Positions 10,001-18,002 of a stretch of DNA of 64,000 nucleotides are shown here, piece after piece (within the stretch, counting starts at the first letter, position 1; each line of letters begins with the position of its first letter). Position numbers and translations under genes: made by a program. The notes under the pieces are model-generated. The model searched no databases and was not told where the DNA came from. It saw only the letters and a program-made list of their open reading frames with translations. The stretch comes from Mycobacterium sp. AT1. Its GTDB lineage: Bacteria; Actinomycetota; Actinomycetes; Mycobacteriales; Mycobacteriaceae. The stretch is taken from contig NZ_MVOC01000056.1 of assembly GCF_002043095.1 (NCBI RefSeq), forward strand, positions 1 to 64,000, written 5' to 3'.

Positions 10001-10617
10001 CCTACGGCCGTGGTCTGGACGGCGCACCGGCAGCCGACGACATGCGTACCAACTACCGCCGAATCAAGGTGGCGGCCAAGAACGTCGACACCCGCGAACA
10101 CGACATCGCCGACAGCGACGACTACTTCCAATACCACGGCGGCATGATCGCCACCGTGCGCGCACTCACGGGATCAGACCCCAAGGCCTACGTCGGCGAC
10201 TCGACCACACCGGACGCCGTTCGCACCAGGACGCTCTCGGAGGAGACCGCCCGCGTCTTCCGCTCCCGGGTGGTCAACCCGCGGTGGATCGCCGCCATGC
10301 GCAAGCACGGATACAAGGGCGCCTTCGAGCTCGCCGCGACGGTGGACTACCTGTTCGGTTTCGACGCCACCGCCGGCGTCGTGCACGACTGGATGTACGA
10401 GAAGCTGGCCCAGGAGTACGTGCTGGACCCCACGACCCGGGAGTTCCTCGACACCTCCAATCCTTGGGCGCTGCATGGCATCGTCGAACGCCTGCAGGAG
10501 GCCGCCGATCGCGGGCTGTGGGCCGACCCCTCCGCCGAGACGCTGGCCGCCTTGCAGCAGGCGTACCTGGAGGTCGAGGGCGATCTGGAGGATCGTAGTG
10601 CGACCGTCGGAGGCTGA
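7003..10617 (+). CDS. cobN: Aerobic cobaltochelatase large subunit CobN
   Basis: Large, metal- and tetrapyrrole-binding subunit that inserts cobalt into hydrogenobyrinate a,c-diamide with ATP supplied by a ChlI/D-like partner. The 1204-aa product matches the roughly 1200 aa of the family. Family segments visible include GKHGSMEWLPGKNAALS (about residue 525) and the GEGAQAKRRAHATIVDHLIP stretch (about 565). The start is ATG 7003, with AGGAG at 6991-6995 seven bases upstream; an ATG at 6999 is out of frame. The gene is preceded by a B12 riboswitch and followed by cobF with a 20-nt overlap. The probable ATPase partner is the truncated gene at 1-1749. Confidence 0.96.
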   Translation: MPEAPLNSMPLPRIALLSTSDTDLLSARASGAPFSLGNPVRQELEPLIRGAQMVVLRVLGSSAEIESELAVLRATGLPLVVLGGERQPSAELMECSNVPIGVAAQAHAYLAEGGPANLGQMHAFLCDTVLLTGEGFEEPVVIPEWGYGASADASGSNELRVGVLYYRAHEISGNAEFAHALVDAVSSTGDAVGVPIFASSLRSAPQELFDAMGTLDALVVTVLAAGGSKPAGATAGGDDGAWDIERLAALDIPMLQGLCLTSSREDWQASDDGVTPLDSANQIAIPEFDGRVITAPFSFKEIDEDGLPHYVADPERCSRVAGIAVKHARLRRLPNAEKRLALVLSAYPTKHSRVGNAVGLDTPASTVRLLHRLAQQGYDIGDGFGVLDIADETEAGDRLIHTLIAAGGQDQDWLTAGQLTDAHVTVTAAEYAQWTAHLPASLRDAMTEAWGPAPGKLFVNDDDQIVLAALRAGNVVLMIQPPRGFGENPVAIYHDPDLAPSHHYLAAYRWLEQGFGAHAVVHLGKHGSMEWLPGKNAALSSACATDATIGDMPLIYPFLVNDPGEGAQAKRRAHATIVDHLIPPMARAETYGDIARLEQLLDEYGNIASMDPAKLPAIRGEIWNLMRAAEMHRDLGLDDRPDDEEFDDFLLHVDGWLCEIKDAQIRDGLHVLGGAPHGEARVNLVLAILRAAQVWGGQDHAVPGLRAALGLKEGAETRAVDEIESRARQLVEAMEAANWAAETAVSLHDDPEVQKVLHFAATEVVPRLAGTAGEIEAVLHALAGGFIRPGPSGSPLRGLVNVLPTGRNFYTVDPRAVPSRLAWQTGLAMADSLIQRYLDDTGTYPESVGLSVWGTSAMRTSGDDIAEVFALLGVRPEWDEASRRVSRLAIVTPEELGRPRIDVTVRISGFFRDAFPHVVAMLDDAVRMVAELDEPDDQNFVAAHARADMAEHGDQRRSTTRIFGSKPGSYGAGILQVIEAGTWRDDKDLAEVYTAWGGFAYGRGLDGAPAADDMRTNYRRIKVAAKNVDTREHDIADSDDYFQYHGGMIATVRALTGSDPKAYVGDSTTPDAVRTRTLSEETARVFRSRVVNPRWIAAMRKHGYKGAFELAATVDYLFGFDATAGVVHDWMYEKLAQEYVLDPTTREFLDTSNPWALHGIVERLQEAADRGLWADPSAETLAALQQAYLEVEGDLEDRSATVGG

Positions 10618-11374
10618 GCCGGTACGGGTCCGGATCCTAGGGATCGGCATGGGACCGGGGCAGGTGACCCACGAGGTCGCCGACGCACTGCGGTCGGTCG
10701 ACTACGTGCTCGCGGCCGCCAAGGGCGACGACGATGGGCTGCTGGCTCTGCGCCGCGAGATCGTCGAGGCGTTCCCCGGTGCCGGCGGGCCCGCCGAGAT
10801 CGTGGTGGTGCCCGACCCGGTCCGCGACCGGTCGGCCGGGCTGACCGACGCCAATTACGAAGGTGCGGTGGCAGATTGGCACGACGCCCGGGCGGCCCGG
10901 TATGCCGACGTCTTGCGCGAACGGGGTGGCACCGCGGCATTCCTGGTCTGGGGTGACCCGTCTCTGTACGACTCCACGATCCGGGTCGTCGAGAAGGTGC
11001 GCGCACTTGGGCTAGGGGTGGAGTTCGACGTGCTGCCGGGCATCAGCGCACCGCAACTGCTCGCCGCCCGGCACCGCATCGTGCTGCACGAGGTCGGCAG
11101 GTCGGTACACGTGACGACCGGGCGTCGGCTACAAGAGGCGGTGGCCGCCGGACAGGACAACGTCGTCGCCATGCTCAACCCGCCGCCAGACCGGTTGGAC
11201 CTCACCGGACTCGACGACTGGACGGTGTGGTGGGGTGCCAACCTGGGCGCCACCGGCGAGCGGTTGGTGTCGGGACGCCTCTCGGAGGCACTGCCCGCCA
11301 TCGTCGACGCGCGCGAGGAGGCCAAGGCCGAGGCGGGCTGGGTGATGGATCTGTTCCTGGTGAGGCGCACCTGA
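10598..11374 (+). CDS. cobF: Precorrin-6A synthase (deacetylating) CobF
   Basis: SAM-dependent methylation of precorrin-5 at C1 with loss of the acetyl group, giving precorrin-6A. The 258-aa product has the tetrapyrrole methylase motifs ILGIGMGPGQVTHEVADAL at its N-terminus, FLVWGDPSLYDSTIRVVE in the middle and VLPGISAPQLLAARHR. GTG 10598 has GGAGG ten to six bases upstream and lies inside the end of cobN, implying coupling; the earlier in-frame ATG 10475 has no support. cobF is known to be deleted in M. tuberculosis, so its presence fits an environmental mycobacterium. Confidence 0.94.
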   Translation: MRPSEAEPVRVRILGIGMGPGQVTHEVADALRSVDYVLAAAKGDDDGLLALRREIVEAFPGAGGPAEIVVVPDPVRDRSAGLTDANYEGAVADWHDARAARYADVLRERGGTAAFLVWGDPSLYDSTIRVVEKVRALGLGVEFDVLPGISAPQLLAARHRIVLHEVGRSVHVTTGRRLQEAVAAGQDNVVAMLNPPPDRLDLTGLDDWTVWWGANLGATGERLVSGRLSEALPAIVDAREEAKAEAGWVMDLFLVRRT

Positions 11375-12849
11375 TGGCGGGTCTGCTCGTCGCGGGCACC
11401 ACCAGTGACGCAGGCAAGAGCGTGGTGACCACCGGGCTGTGTCGGGCCCTGGCGCGCCGCGGGGTGAAGGTGGCCCCGTTCAAGGCGCAGAACATGTCCA
11501 ACAACTCCATGGTGTGTGCGGGTCCATCCGACGGCGGCGCGGAAATCGGCCGAGCCCAATGGGTTCAGGCCCTGGCGGCCCAGGCCGTTCCCGAGGTGGC
11601 GATGAATCCTGTGCTGCTCAAGCCGGGCAGTGACCACCGCAGCCACGTCGTGCTGATGGGCCAGCCGTGGGGCGAGGTGTCGTCGTCGGATTGGCTGGAG
11701 GGACGGCGGGCGCTGGCGACCGCGGCGCACGCGGCGTTCGACGAGCTGTCCGCGCGGTTCGAAGTCGTGGTGGCCGAAGGCGCGGGAAGTCCGGCCGAGA
11801 TCAACCTGCGCGCAGGCGATTACGTCAACATGGGCCTGGCCCGCCACGCCGGGCTGCCCACCGTCGTGGTGGGCGACATCGATCGCGGCGGCGTGTTCGC
11901 GGCGTTCGTCGGCACCGTGGCCCTGCTGTCCCCCGAGGACCAGGCGCTGCTGACGGGGTTCGTGGTCAACAAGTTTCGCGGCGACGTCGAGCTGCTGGCT
12001 CCCGGACTCCGCGACCTGGAACGCCTGACGGGCCGGCGGGTATACGGCACCCTGCCCTGGCACCCCGACCTGTGGTTGGACTCCGAGGACGCTCTCGACC
12101 TGCAGGGTCGCCGCTCGACCGATACCGGAGCGCGTCGGGTAGCGGTGATCCGGCTGCCGCGGATCAGCAACTTCACCGACGTCGACGCGCTTGGCCTTGA
12201 ACCGGACGTCGACGTCGTGTTCGTCTCCGACCCCCGCGCCCTGGCCGACGCCGATCTGGTGGTGCTGCCCGGCACCAGGGCCACCATCGCCGACCTGGCG
12301 TGGCTGCGGTCGCGGGGACTGGACCGGGCGCTGCTGGCGCACGTCGCGGCCGGTAAGCCACTGCTGGGCATCTGCGGGGGATTCCAGATGCTGGGCAACG
12401 TGATTCGCGACCCCGACGGTGTCGAGGGCGGAGTCGCCCAGGTGGACGGACTCGCGCTGCTCGACGTCGAGACCACCTTCGCGCCGACGAAGGTTCTACG
12501 GCTGCCCCACGGCGACGCGCTCGGCGTACCCGCGGCGGGGTACGAGATCCATCACGGCCGCATCACGCGCGGACCCGACGCGGAGGAATTCCTCGGCGGT
12601 GCCAGAGCCGGTGCGGTGTTCGGCACGATGTGGCACGGGTCGTTGGAAGGCGACGCGCTGCGGGCGGCATTCCTCCGCGAGACGCTCGAGCTCGAGCCCT
12701 CCGGCGTCAGCTTCCCCGCGGCCCGTGAGCGCCGCCTCGATCTGCTCGGTGAGTTGGTCGAAGCGCATCTGGACGTGGATGCACTGCTGCACTTGGCCCT
12801 TCGCGGCAGCTCGACGGAATTGCCGTTCCTGGCGCCGGGGGCACCATGA
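11374..12849 (+). CDS. cobQ: Cobyric acid synthase CobQ
   Basis: ATP- and glutamine-dependent amidation of four side-chain carboxylates of adenosylcobyrinate diamide to cobyric acid. The 491-aa product has an N-terminal dethiobiotin-synthetase-like P-loop domain (VAGTTSDAGKSVVTTGLCRA, residues 5-24) and a C-terminal glutamine amidotransferase domain with nucleophile Cys334 in GICGGFQMLG and histidines in YEIHHGRI and MWHGSLEGD. ATG 11374 shares its A with the TGA stop of cobF, so it is coupled; the ATG at 11227 is in the middle of cobF and is rejected. Length fits the family. Confidence 0.95.
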   Translation: MAGLLVAGTTSDAGKSVVTTGLCRALARRGVKVAPFKAQNMSNNSMVCAGPSDGGAEIGRAQWVQALAAQAVPEVAMNPVLLKPGSDHRSHVVLMGQPWGEVSSSDWLEGRRALATAAHAAFDELSARFEVVVAEGAGSPAEINLRAGDYVNMGLARHAGLPTVVVGDIDRGGVFAAFVGTVALLSPEDQALLTGFVVNKFRGDVELLAPGLRDLERLTGRRVYGTLPWHPDLWLDSEDALDLQGRRSTDTGARRVAVIRLPRISNFTDVDALGLEPDVDVVFVSDPRALADADLVVLPGTRATIADLAWLRSRGLDRALLAHVAAGKPLLGICGGFQMLGNVIRDPDGVEGGVAQVDGLALLDVETTFAPTKVLRLPHGDALGVPAAGYEIHHGRITRGPDAEEFLGGARAGAVFGTMWHGSLEGDALRAAFLRETLELEPSGVSFPAARERRLDLLGELVEAHLDVDALLHLALRGSSTELPFLAPGAP

Positions 12850-13619
12850 CGGCCACGCGGATCCTGCTGCTCGGCGGCACCTCGGAGGCACGGGCTCTCG
12901 CCGCCCGACTGCTGGCCGATGGCGTCGAGGTGACGAGCTCGCTGGCTGGCCGAGTGGCCAGACCGCGGATGCCCGCGGGTCCGGTCCGGATCGGCGGCTT
13001 TGGTGGCGTGGCAGGCCTGCGCTCGGCGCTCGTCGACTACGACGCCGTCGTCGACGCCACGCACCCGTTCGCGGCGACGATGTCGGCCACCGCAGTCGAG
13101 GCCTGCACCGCTGGCAAGACGCCGAAACCGCTGCTGCGGTTGGAGCGCCCGGGCTGGGCGGACCGCGCCCAGGCGTCGTGGTGCTGGGTCGACACTCACG
13201 ACGAGGCCGCCGCCGAAGCGGCCCGGCTCGGGGAGCGACCACTGCTCACCACCGGACGCCAGCACCTGGCGCGGTTCATCCCGGCGCTCGCCGAGCGGGC
13301 GGTACTGGCGCGGGTGGTGGACGAACCCGAGGTGGAGCTGCCCCCGCGTTGGCGGCTGCTCAACGATCGCGGCCCCTACGCGCTACCCGGTGAATTGGCG
13401 ATGTTCGAGGATCACGGCGCAGACGTGTTGGTCACCAAGGACTCCGGTGGTGAGTACACCTGGCCGAAGATGATCGCCGCCGAACGACTCGGGGTACCGG
13501 TGGTCATCGTGCGTCGACCGCAGGTGCCAGGGGGCGTGCCCGTCGTGTCCACCACGGTTGACGCCGTGACCTGGGTCCACGAACTGGCCGCACGTCAGAT
13601 CGACGACACCCCCCGGTAG
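12846..13619 (+). CDS. cobK: Precorrin-6A reductase CobK
   Basis: NADPH-dependent reduction of precorrin-6A to precorrin-6Y, the substrate of CobL. The 257-aa product begins RILLLGGTSEARALAARL, the dinucleotide-binding signature of CbiJ/CobK, and has VVDATHPFAATMSATA, the LLTTGRQHLARF segment and VTKDSGGEYTWPKMIAAERLG toward the C-terminus. ATG 12846 overlaps the cobQ stop as ATGA. It is the last gene of the cobN-cobF-cobQ-cobK operon; its last 25 bases overlap the convergent CadD-like gene. Confidence 0.95.
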   Translation: MTATRILLLGGTSEARALAARLLADGVEVTSSLAGRVARPRMPAGPVRIGGFGGVAGLRSALVDYDAVVDATHPFAATMSATAVEACTAGKTPKPLLRLERPGWADRAQASWCWVDTHDEAAAEAARLGERPLLTTGRQHLARFIPALAERAVLARVVDEPEVELPPRWRLLNDRGPYALPGELAMFEDHGADVLVTKDSGGEYTWPKMIAAERLGVPVVIVRRPQVPGGVPVVSTTVDAVTWVHELAARQIDDTPR

Positions 13620-14194
13620 ACCGCCGCGACCCCCACCACGACGAATACCACCGGTACGGCCCACCGCCCGAACCTTCGAATGGCGACGACGACGAATCGT
13701 CGCGACCCGCACCACCCGCCGACGGCGCATAGTACGGCCGCACCGATGACGAAGACACCGATGGTGACGACGAGTTGCGACACACTGTCGGTCCGAAACA
13801 CCGGCGTGTAGGCCGCCAGGTTGTCGGCCCCGCTGCCGACGGTCAGGCCGGCGACCGCAAGCACGCCGTCCTGTGGAGGCACCCGCTCGTCGTCGTCGAC
13901 GACGCCACCCCGCAGCGCGGCTCGCAACCCGTTGACACCCAACGCGATTGGCACCACACCGACCAAAGCGAGCCACCCCGCGGGGACTTGGGCAAGACCA
14001 GCCCCCGCCAGCAGCGCGATCAGCACGACGATTGCCATCCCCAGGCATTGACCGCACCAGATTCGCCAATTTCCGTCGCGCCCAACGGCGCGGCTGGCCG
14101 CGACCAGGGTGGTGCTCGTCAGCAAGGTGTCGATGTTGGTCGCCGCGAACAGGACCGCGGCAAGTGCCGCGGTGGCGGCCACCGATTCGCTCAT
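13595..14194 (-). CDS. CadD-family heavy-metal transporter
   Basis: Predicted inner-membrane protein of 199 aa with about five to six hydrophobic spans. The N-terminal AALAAVLFAATNIDTLLTST resembles the CadD (cadmium resistance) start, where an Asn-Ile-Asp follows the first helix. The central loop VVDDDERVPPQDG is acidic and a GSGADNLAAYTPVF motif follows, also typical of the family. ATG 14194 is chosen because it puts the first helix at the N-terminus; the frame extends to 14341 but encodes Arg-rich nonsense. It is convergent with cobK. The substrate cannot be read from the sequence: cadmium by family, and cobalt or nickel is possible given the neighbours. Confidence 0.75.
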   Translation of the reverse strand: MSESVAATAALAAVLFAATNIDTLLTSTTLVAASRAVGRDGNWRIWCGQCLGMAIVVLIALLAGAGLAQVPAGWLALVGVVPIALGVNGLRAALRGGVVDDDERVPPQDGVLAVAGLTVGSGADNLAAYTPVFRTDSVSQLVVTIGVFVIGAAVLCAVGGWCGSRRFVVVAIRRFGRWAVPVVFVVVGVAAVYRGVSSI

Positions 14195-14576
14195 CACCCC
14201 GTCGACGCGCGGTGTTCGGCGAATGGATCGACGTGGCGGCTCCCCAACGCTGCTCCTCTGCCTGCCCACCACCGCGTCGCGGCGCCGCCATGTCCTGTCG
14301 CGGCCCACGCTAGGCGGCCCGAGGTTGCAGCATGGTTGCACGGGTGAGCGGTGACCGTTGGTGGGCGAGGGACGTTCCCTGCCATGGGCTCTCGTCGTGT
14401 CAGCTGCGGTCGAACACGTCGCAGGCCTGGCCAGGCAGCGGGCGAGTTGACGAGAGTCATTGGACGCCGTTGGCCGAGACCGTCGTGCTGTCGAGAGGTC
14501 GACACGAGGCCCGAGCCACGTACCGTCCAGGTCCGTGAGGAGCAGCGGCCTTTCTCCGTCGCGCGCGCTGCCCCGT
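14195..14576 (+). other. Intergenic stretch without a supported gene
   Basis: About 380 bases between the start of the CadD-like gene and the end of glmM. Short frames cross it on both strands, but none has a ribosome-binding site, family resemblance or normal composition. I see no tRNA, riboswitch or strong hairpin. It must hold the promoter of the CadD-like gene, which I could not place. Confidence 0.5.
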
Positions 14577-15911
14577 TCAGCGTTGTTCGCTCACCGAGTC
14601 CGCCACCCGCGAGGCCAACAGCCGTGCGGTGTCTTCGTCGGCGGCCTCCACCATGACCCGGACGACCTGCTCAGTTCCAGAGGGGCGCAACAGAATTCGA
14701 CCGGTGTCGCCGAGTTCGGCCTCCGCCTCGGCGACCGCGGACTGCACCGACGGCGCTTCGGCGACCGTGGCCTTGTCGGCCACCTGGACGTTGATCAGGA
14801 CCTGCGGCAGCGTGTGCATCGGCGCCGCCAACTCGGCCAGCGTCGAGCGGGTCTGCGCCATCCGCGCCATCAGGCGCAACCCGGTGGCGACGCCGTCCCC
14901 CGTGGTGCCAAGCGACGGCATCACGACGTGGCCGGACTGTTCGCCGCCGAGGGAGTAGCCGCCGGCCCGCAGCTCCTCGAGCACGTAGCGGTCGCCGACG
15001 GCGGTGGTGCGCACCTCGATGCCCTCCGCCCGCATCGCGATGTGCAGCCCGAGGTTGCTCATCACGGTGGCGACCAGGGTGTTCGACCTCAGCTCGCCCG
15101 CGTCGCGCATGGCCAGCGCGAGGATCACCATGATGGCGTCCCCGTCGACGACCTCACCCGCCGCGTCGACGGCGAGGCACCGGTCGGCATCCCCGTCGTG
15201 CGCCAGCCCCAGGTCGGCGCCGTTGGCGAGCACCGCCCGCTGCAGCACGTCCATGTGCGTCGACCCGCAGCCGTCGTTGATGTTGAGCCCGTTGGGTTCC
15301 GCGTTGATCGCGATCACGGTGGCGCCGGCGGCGCGGTAGGCCAGCGGGGCGGCCGCGGAGGCGGCGCCGTGCGCGCAGTCGACGACGACGGTCATGCCGT
15401 CGAGTGGGGCGGGGGCGGCCGTGGCGACGTGCCGGAGATAGAGCTCGAGCGCGTCGTCGGCGTCGCGCACACGACCGATCGCGGCGCCGACCGGGCGATC
15501 GCCTGGTCCGGCGGCGAGGAGTTCTTCGATGCGGTCCTCGGCGTCGTCGTCGAGCTTGTGTCCGCCGGGACCGAAGATCTTGATGCCGTTGTCGGGCATC
15601 GGGTTGTGCGACGCCGAGATCATCACGCCGAACTCGGCGCCGTAGACGCCCGTCAGATGGGCGACGGCGGGGGTCGGCAGCACGCCGACGCGCAGCACGT
15701 CGACGCCCTCACTGGCGATCCCGGCGATGACGGCGGCTTCGAGCATCTCACCGCTGGCCCTCGGATCGCGACCGACGACGGCGATCCGGCGCTGGCCGCC
15801 GGGGCTGCCCAGTCGACGAGCGGCTGCCGACCCGAGGGCCAGCGCCAACTCGGCGGTCAGGTCCGTATTCGCGACACCGCGGACTCCGTCGGTGCCAAAC
15901 AGGCGACCCAT
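14577..15911 (-). CDS. glmM: Phosphoglucosamine mutase GlmM
   Basis: Interconverts glucosamine-6-phosphate and glucosamine-1-phosphate on the way to UDP-GlcNAc for peptidoglycan. The 444-aa product starts MGRLFGTDGVRGVAN, has the phosphoserine loop MISASHNPMPDNG (Ser101), the metal-binding DGDADRC, the sugar-binding GGEQSGH and the C-terminal RPSGTEQVVRVMVEA. ATG 15911 has AGGAG five bases upstream. It lies downstream of rplM-rpsI on the same strand, in the order conserved in M. tuberculosis (Rv3441c-3443c). A large hairpin separates it from rpsI. Confidence 0.97.
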   Translation of the reverse strand: MGRLFGTDGVRGVANTDLTAELALALGSAAARRLGSPGGQRRIAVVGRDPRASGEMLEAAVIAGIASEGVDVLRVGVLPTPAVAHLTGVYGAEFGVMISASHNPMPDNGIKIFGPGGHKLDDDAEDRIEELLAAGPGDRPVGAAIGRVRDADDALELYLRHVATAAPAPLDGMTVVVDCAHGAASAAAPLAYRAAGATVIAINAEPNGLNINDGCGSTHMDVLQRAVLANGADLGLAHDGDADRCLAVDAAGEVVDGDAIMVILALAMRDAGELRSNTLVATVMSNLGLHIAMRAEGIEVRTTAVGDRYVLEELRAGGYSLGGEQSGHVVMPSLGTTGDGVATGLRLMARMAQTRSTLAELAAPMHTLPQVLINVQVADKATVAEAPSVQSAVAEAEAELGDTGRILLRPSGTEQVVRVMVEAADEDTARLLASRVADSVSEQR

Positions 15912-15931
15912 GCAACTCCTAGATAAACCGA

Positions 15932-15968
15932 GAGCGTGCGCGCCTTTGGAAAACAGACGCGCACGCTC
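15932..15968 (-). terminator. Hairpin between rpsI and glmM (terminator or attenuator)
   Basis: A perfect 11-base inverted repeat, GAGCGTGCGCG at 15932-15942 and CGCGCACGCTC at 15958-15968, with a 15-nt loop. It lies 22 nt after the rpsI stop in the direction of transcription. It is followed by GGTTTATC, which has only a short U-run, so it may be a leaky terminator that lowers glmM read-through. Confidence 0.55.
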
Positions 15969-15990
15969 GCGGGACAAACCGTGCTGAGGA

Positions 15991-16520
<530 letters not shown>

Positions 16521-16524
<4 letters not shown>

Positions 16525-16964
16525 TGGGCCACCTGCTTGATCTCGAACGGAACCGGCTGCTGCGCGATGTGCGGATGCTCGGCGCCCGCGTACACCTTGA
16601 GCTTCTTCTGGACCTGACGGCTCAGCTTGTTGTGGGGAAGCATCCCGACGATCGCGTTCTCCACGACCCGCTCCGGGTTCTTCGCCATCATTTCGCCGAT
16701 GGTGCGCCTGCGCAGGCCGCCGGGGTAACCCGAGTGGCGGTAGGCGAACTTGTTGTTGAGCTTGTCGCCACTGATGGCGACCTTGTCTGCGTTGATGACG
16801 ATGACGAAGTCGCCACCGTCGACATTCGGCGTGAACGTCGGCTTGTGCTTGCCGCGCAGCAGTGTTGCCACTGCGACGGCGAGCCGGCCGAGGACCACGT
16901 CGGTGGCGTCGATGACGTACCACGTACGCGTGGTGTCACCCGCCTTCGGCGTGTACGTAGGCAC
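16521..16964 (-). CDS. rplM: 50S ribosomal protein L13 (uL13)
   Basis: Early-assembly 50S protein binding 23S rRNA. It is 147 aa, the exact length I recall for the mycobacterial protein. It has the family's RTWYVIDATDVVLGRLAVAV, NVDGGDFVIVINADKVAISG, YRHSGYPGG and AIVGMLPHNKLS. GTG 16964 is preceded by AGAAGG at a suitable distance; the frame's earlier ATG at 17081 gives an unrelated leader. It is the first gene of the rplM-rpsI transcript. Confidence 0.97.
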
Positions 16965-17097
16965 AGCGCTACCTTCTCTTCTCTCGGGTTTCCCGGGGTA
17001 CCGGGTGTCGGTCGAACGCTGCGGCTGGAGTCCTCGGCGACCGACGTAGACCCGAGAACCCGCAGAGTCGTGAAGACTCACCGCGCGCCAACGGAGC

Positions 17098-17127
17098 AGC
17101 CTACCGGGCGTCGTCGTCGCAGGTCAA
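17098..17127 (-). promoter_or_regulatory. Putative rplM promoter
   Basis: Reading on the minus strand: TTGACC (17127-17122), an 18-base spacer, then TAGGCT (17103-17098), a good SigA-like -35/-10 pair for a mycobacterium. Transcription would start near 17091, giving a leader of about 127 nt before rplM. The match is by eye. Confidence 0.5.
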
Positions 17128-17145
17128 AACGCCCGTTCCGCATCC

Positions 17146-17186
17146 AGTGTGCGGCCAGATCGCGATCCGGCCTCGCACCGCACACT
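17146..17186. repeat. Palindromic intergenic repeat, copy 1
   Basis: Perfect 9-base arms AGTGTGCGG (17146-17154) and CCGCACACT (17178-17186) enclose the palindromic core GATCGCGATC (17158-17167). A second element with the same GTGTGCG ... CAGATCGCGATC ... GCACAC plan lies at 44261-44294, also between genes. Function unknown. Confidence 0.6.
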
Positions 17187-17217
17187 CGACGGGGCAGGAG
17201 GGGGGTCCGGACGCGAC

Positions 17218-17260
17218 TGTGCGGTCCCGCCCGGGCTCTCCTCCCGATTGGGACCGCACA
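17218..17260 (-). terminator. Long-stem hairpin downstream of esxT
   Basis: Perfect 11-base arms TGTGCGGTCCC (17218-17228) and GGGACCGCACA (17250-17260) with a 21-nt loop, 20 nt beyond the esxT stop in the direction of transcription. No U-run follows. It may end the esxU-esxT transcript before it enters the rplM promoter region, but this is inferred from position only. Confidence 0.45.
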
Positions 17261-17280
17261 GGGTCTACGCGCGCCGCGGT

Positions 17281-17577
17281 CTAGAAGCTCCAGGCTCCTG
17301 CCGCGCGCCGGTCGGTGTCGGCGACGTCGTCGGATCCGTCGCGCACCGCGTTGCCGAGGGAGACCAGGATGTCGTTCAGCGCAGCCGCCGACTGGTCCCA
17401 CCTCGCCTGCTCGACGCGATAGGCCTCCGCGGCCTCGCGGGTCCACACCGCCTGAAGGGGCGCTATCTGTGCGCGCAGGTCGTCCAGCGCCGCGTTGAAT
17501 CGCGCGGAGGTGCGGTGAATCTCCTGACGGACCGTGTACTCGATCTCGTTGAAGTCGTATGACAAAACCGGTTCCAT
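17281..17577 (-). CDS. esxT: ESX-4 secreted WXG100-superfamily protein EsxT
   Basis: Small helical-hairpin substrate of the ESX-4 type VII system, expected to pair with EsxU. It is 98 aa. The sequence EPVLSYDFNEIEYTVRQEIH and the C-terminal NAVRDGSDDVADTDRRAAGAW match EsxT of M. tuberculosis (Rv3444c) as I remember it. The turn between helices reads VWTREAAEAY, so the classical Trp-X-Gly is Trp-Thr-Arg here; the same holds in the M. tuberculosis protein. ATG 17577 lies 31 nt after the esxU stop, and the two are one operon. Confidence 0.93.
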   Translation of the reverse strand: MEPVLSYDFNEIEYTVRQEIHRTSARFNAALDDLRAQIAPLQAVWTREAAEAYRVEQARWDQSAAALNDILVSLGNAVRDGSDDVADTDRRAAGAWSF

Positions 17578-17608
17578 GGGTGCTCCATTCGAGTGGGTGG
17601 GCGGATGC

Positions 17609-17920
17609 TCAGCGGACGTCGACCGACGCGATCCGGTGGGAATGCTGGTCGGCCGCCTCGCGGAGGGTCCGCTCGTTGAACCGGATGGTCTCCGCGATGC
17701 GTTGCAGCGACTGGTGCAAGGCAAGGGACTCGGTGTTCCACCGGTCGACGACGTCGCGGAAGCGTGCCGCCGCGGTACCGCCCCACACCGACGGTGGGAC
17801 TGTGGTCATCTGCCCGATGAACGTCCGGAGCATCGCGCCGGTCTCCTCGTTGCGGCTGTCGATCTTGGCTGCCACGGTCGACATCAGACCGAAGTCGGTG
17901 TTCAGTGCGCCACTGCTCAT
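17609..17920 (-). CDS. esxU: ESX-4 secreted WXG100 protein EsxU
   Basis: WXG100 protein of 103 aa, the presumed heterodimer partner of EsxT and a substrate of the EccC4 machine. It has the true Trp-X-Gly turn in PPSVWGGTAAARFRDVVDRW at mid-length, and starts SSGALNTDFGLMSTVAAKID, close to Rv3445c. ATG 17920 has AAAGGAG seven bases upstream; ATG 17926 is too close to that site. A SigM-type promoter match lies 44-71 bases upstream. Followed by esxT on the same strand. Confidence 0.93.
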   Translation of the reverse strand: MSSGALNTDFGLMSTVAAKIDSRNEETGAMLRTFIGQMTTVPPSVWGGTAAARFRDVVDRWNTESLALHQSLQRIAETIRFNERTLREAADQHSHRIASVDVR

Positions 17921-17963
17921 CCACATCTCCTTTCGCTCTCCGTTTGTGGTCGTATGCATGATT

Positions 17964-17991
17964 GGACGCATTGACCGTTGATTCGGTTCCC
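17964..17991 (-). promoter_or_regulatory. SigM-type ECF promoter of esxU-esxT
   Basis: On the minus strand GGGAACC (17991-17985), a 16-base spacer, then CGTCC (17968-17964). The published M. tuberculosis SigM consensus is GGGAACC-N16/17-CGTCR, and esxT/esxU are known SigM targets there. Transcription would start about 35 nt before the esxU ATG. Confidence 0.75.
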
Positions 17992-18002
17992 TTGTCCGTG
18001 AA

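Noticed and set aside
14332..14656. Short frames in the gap between the CadD-like gene and glmM
   Set aside because: No ribosome-binding site, no recognisable family and Arg/Ser-rich composition typical of chance frames in GC-rich DNA.
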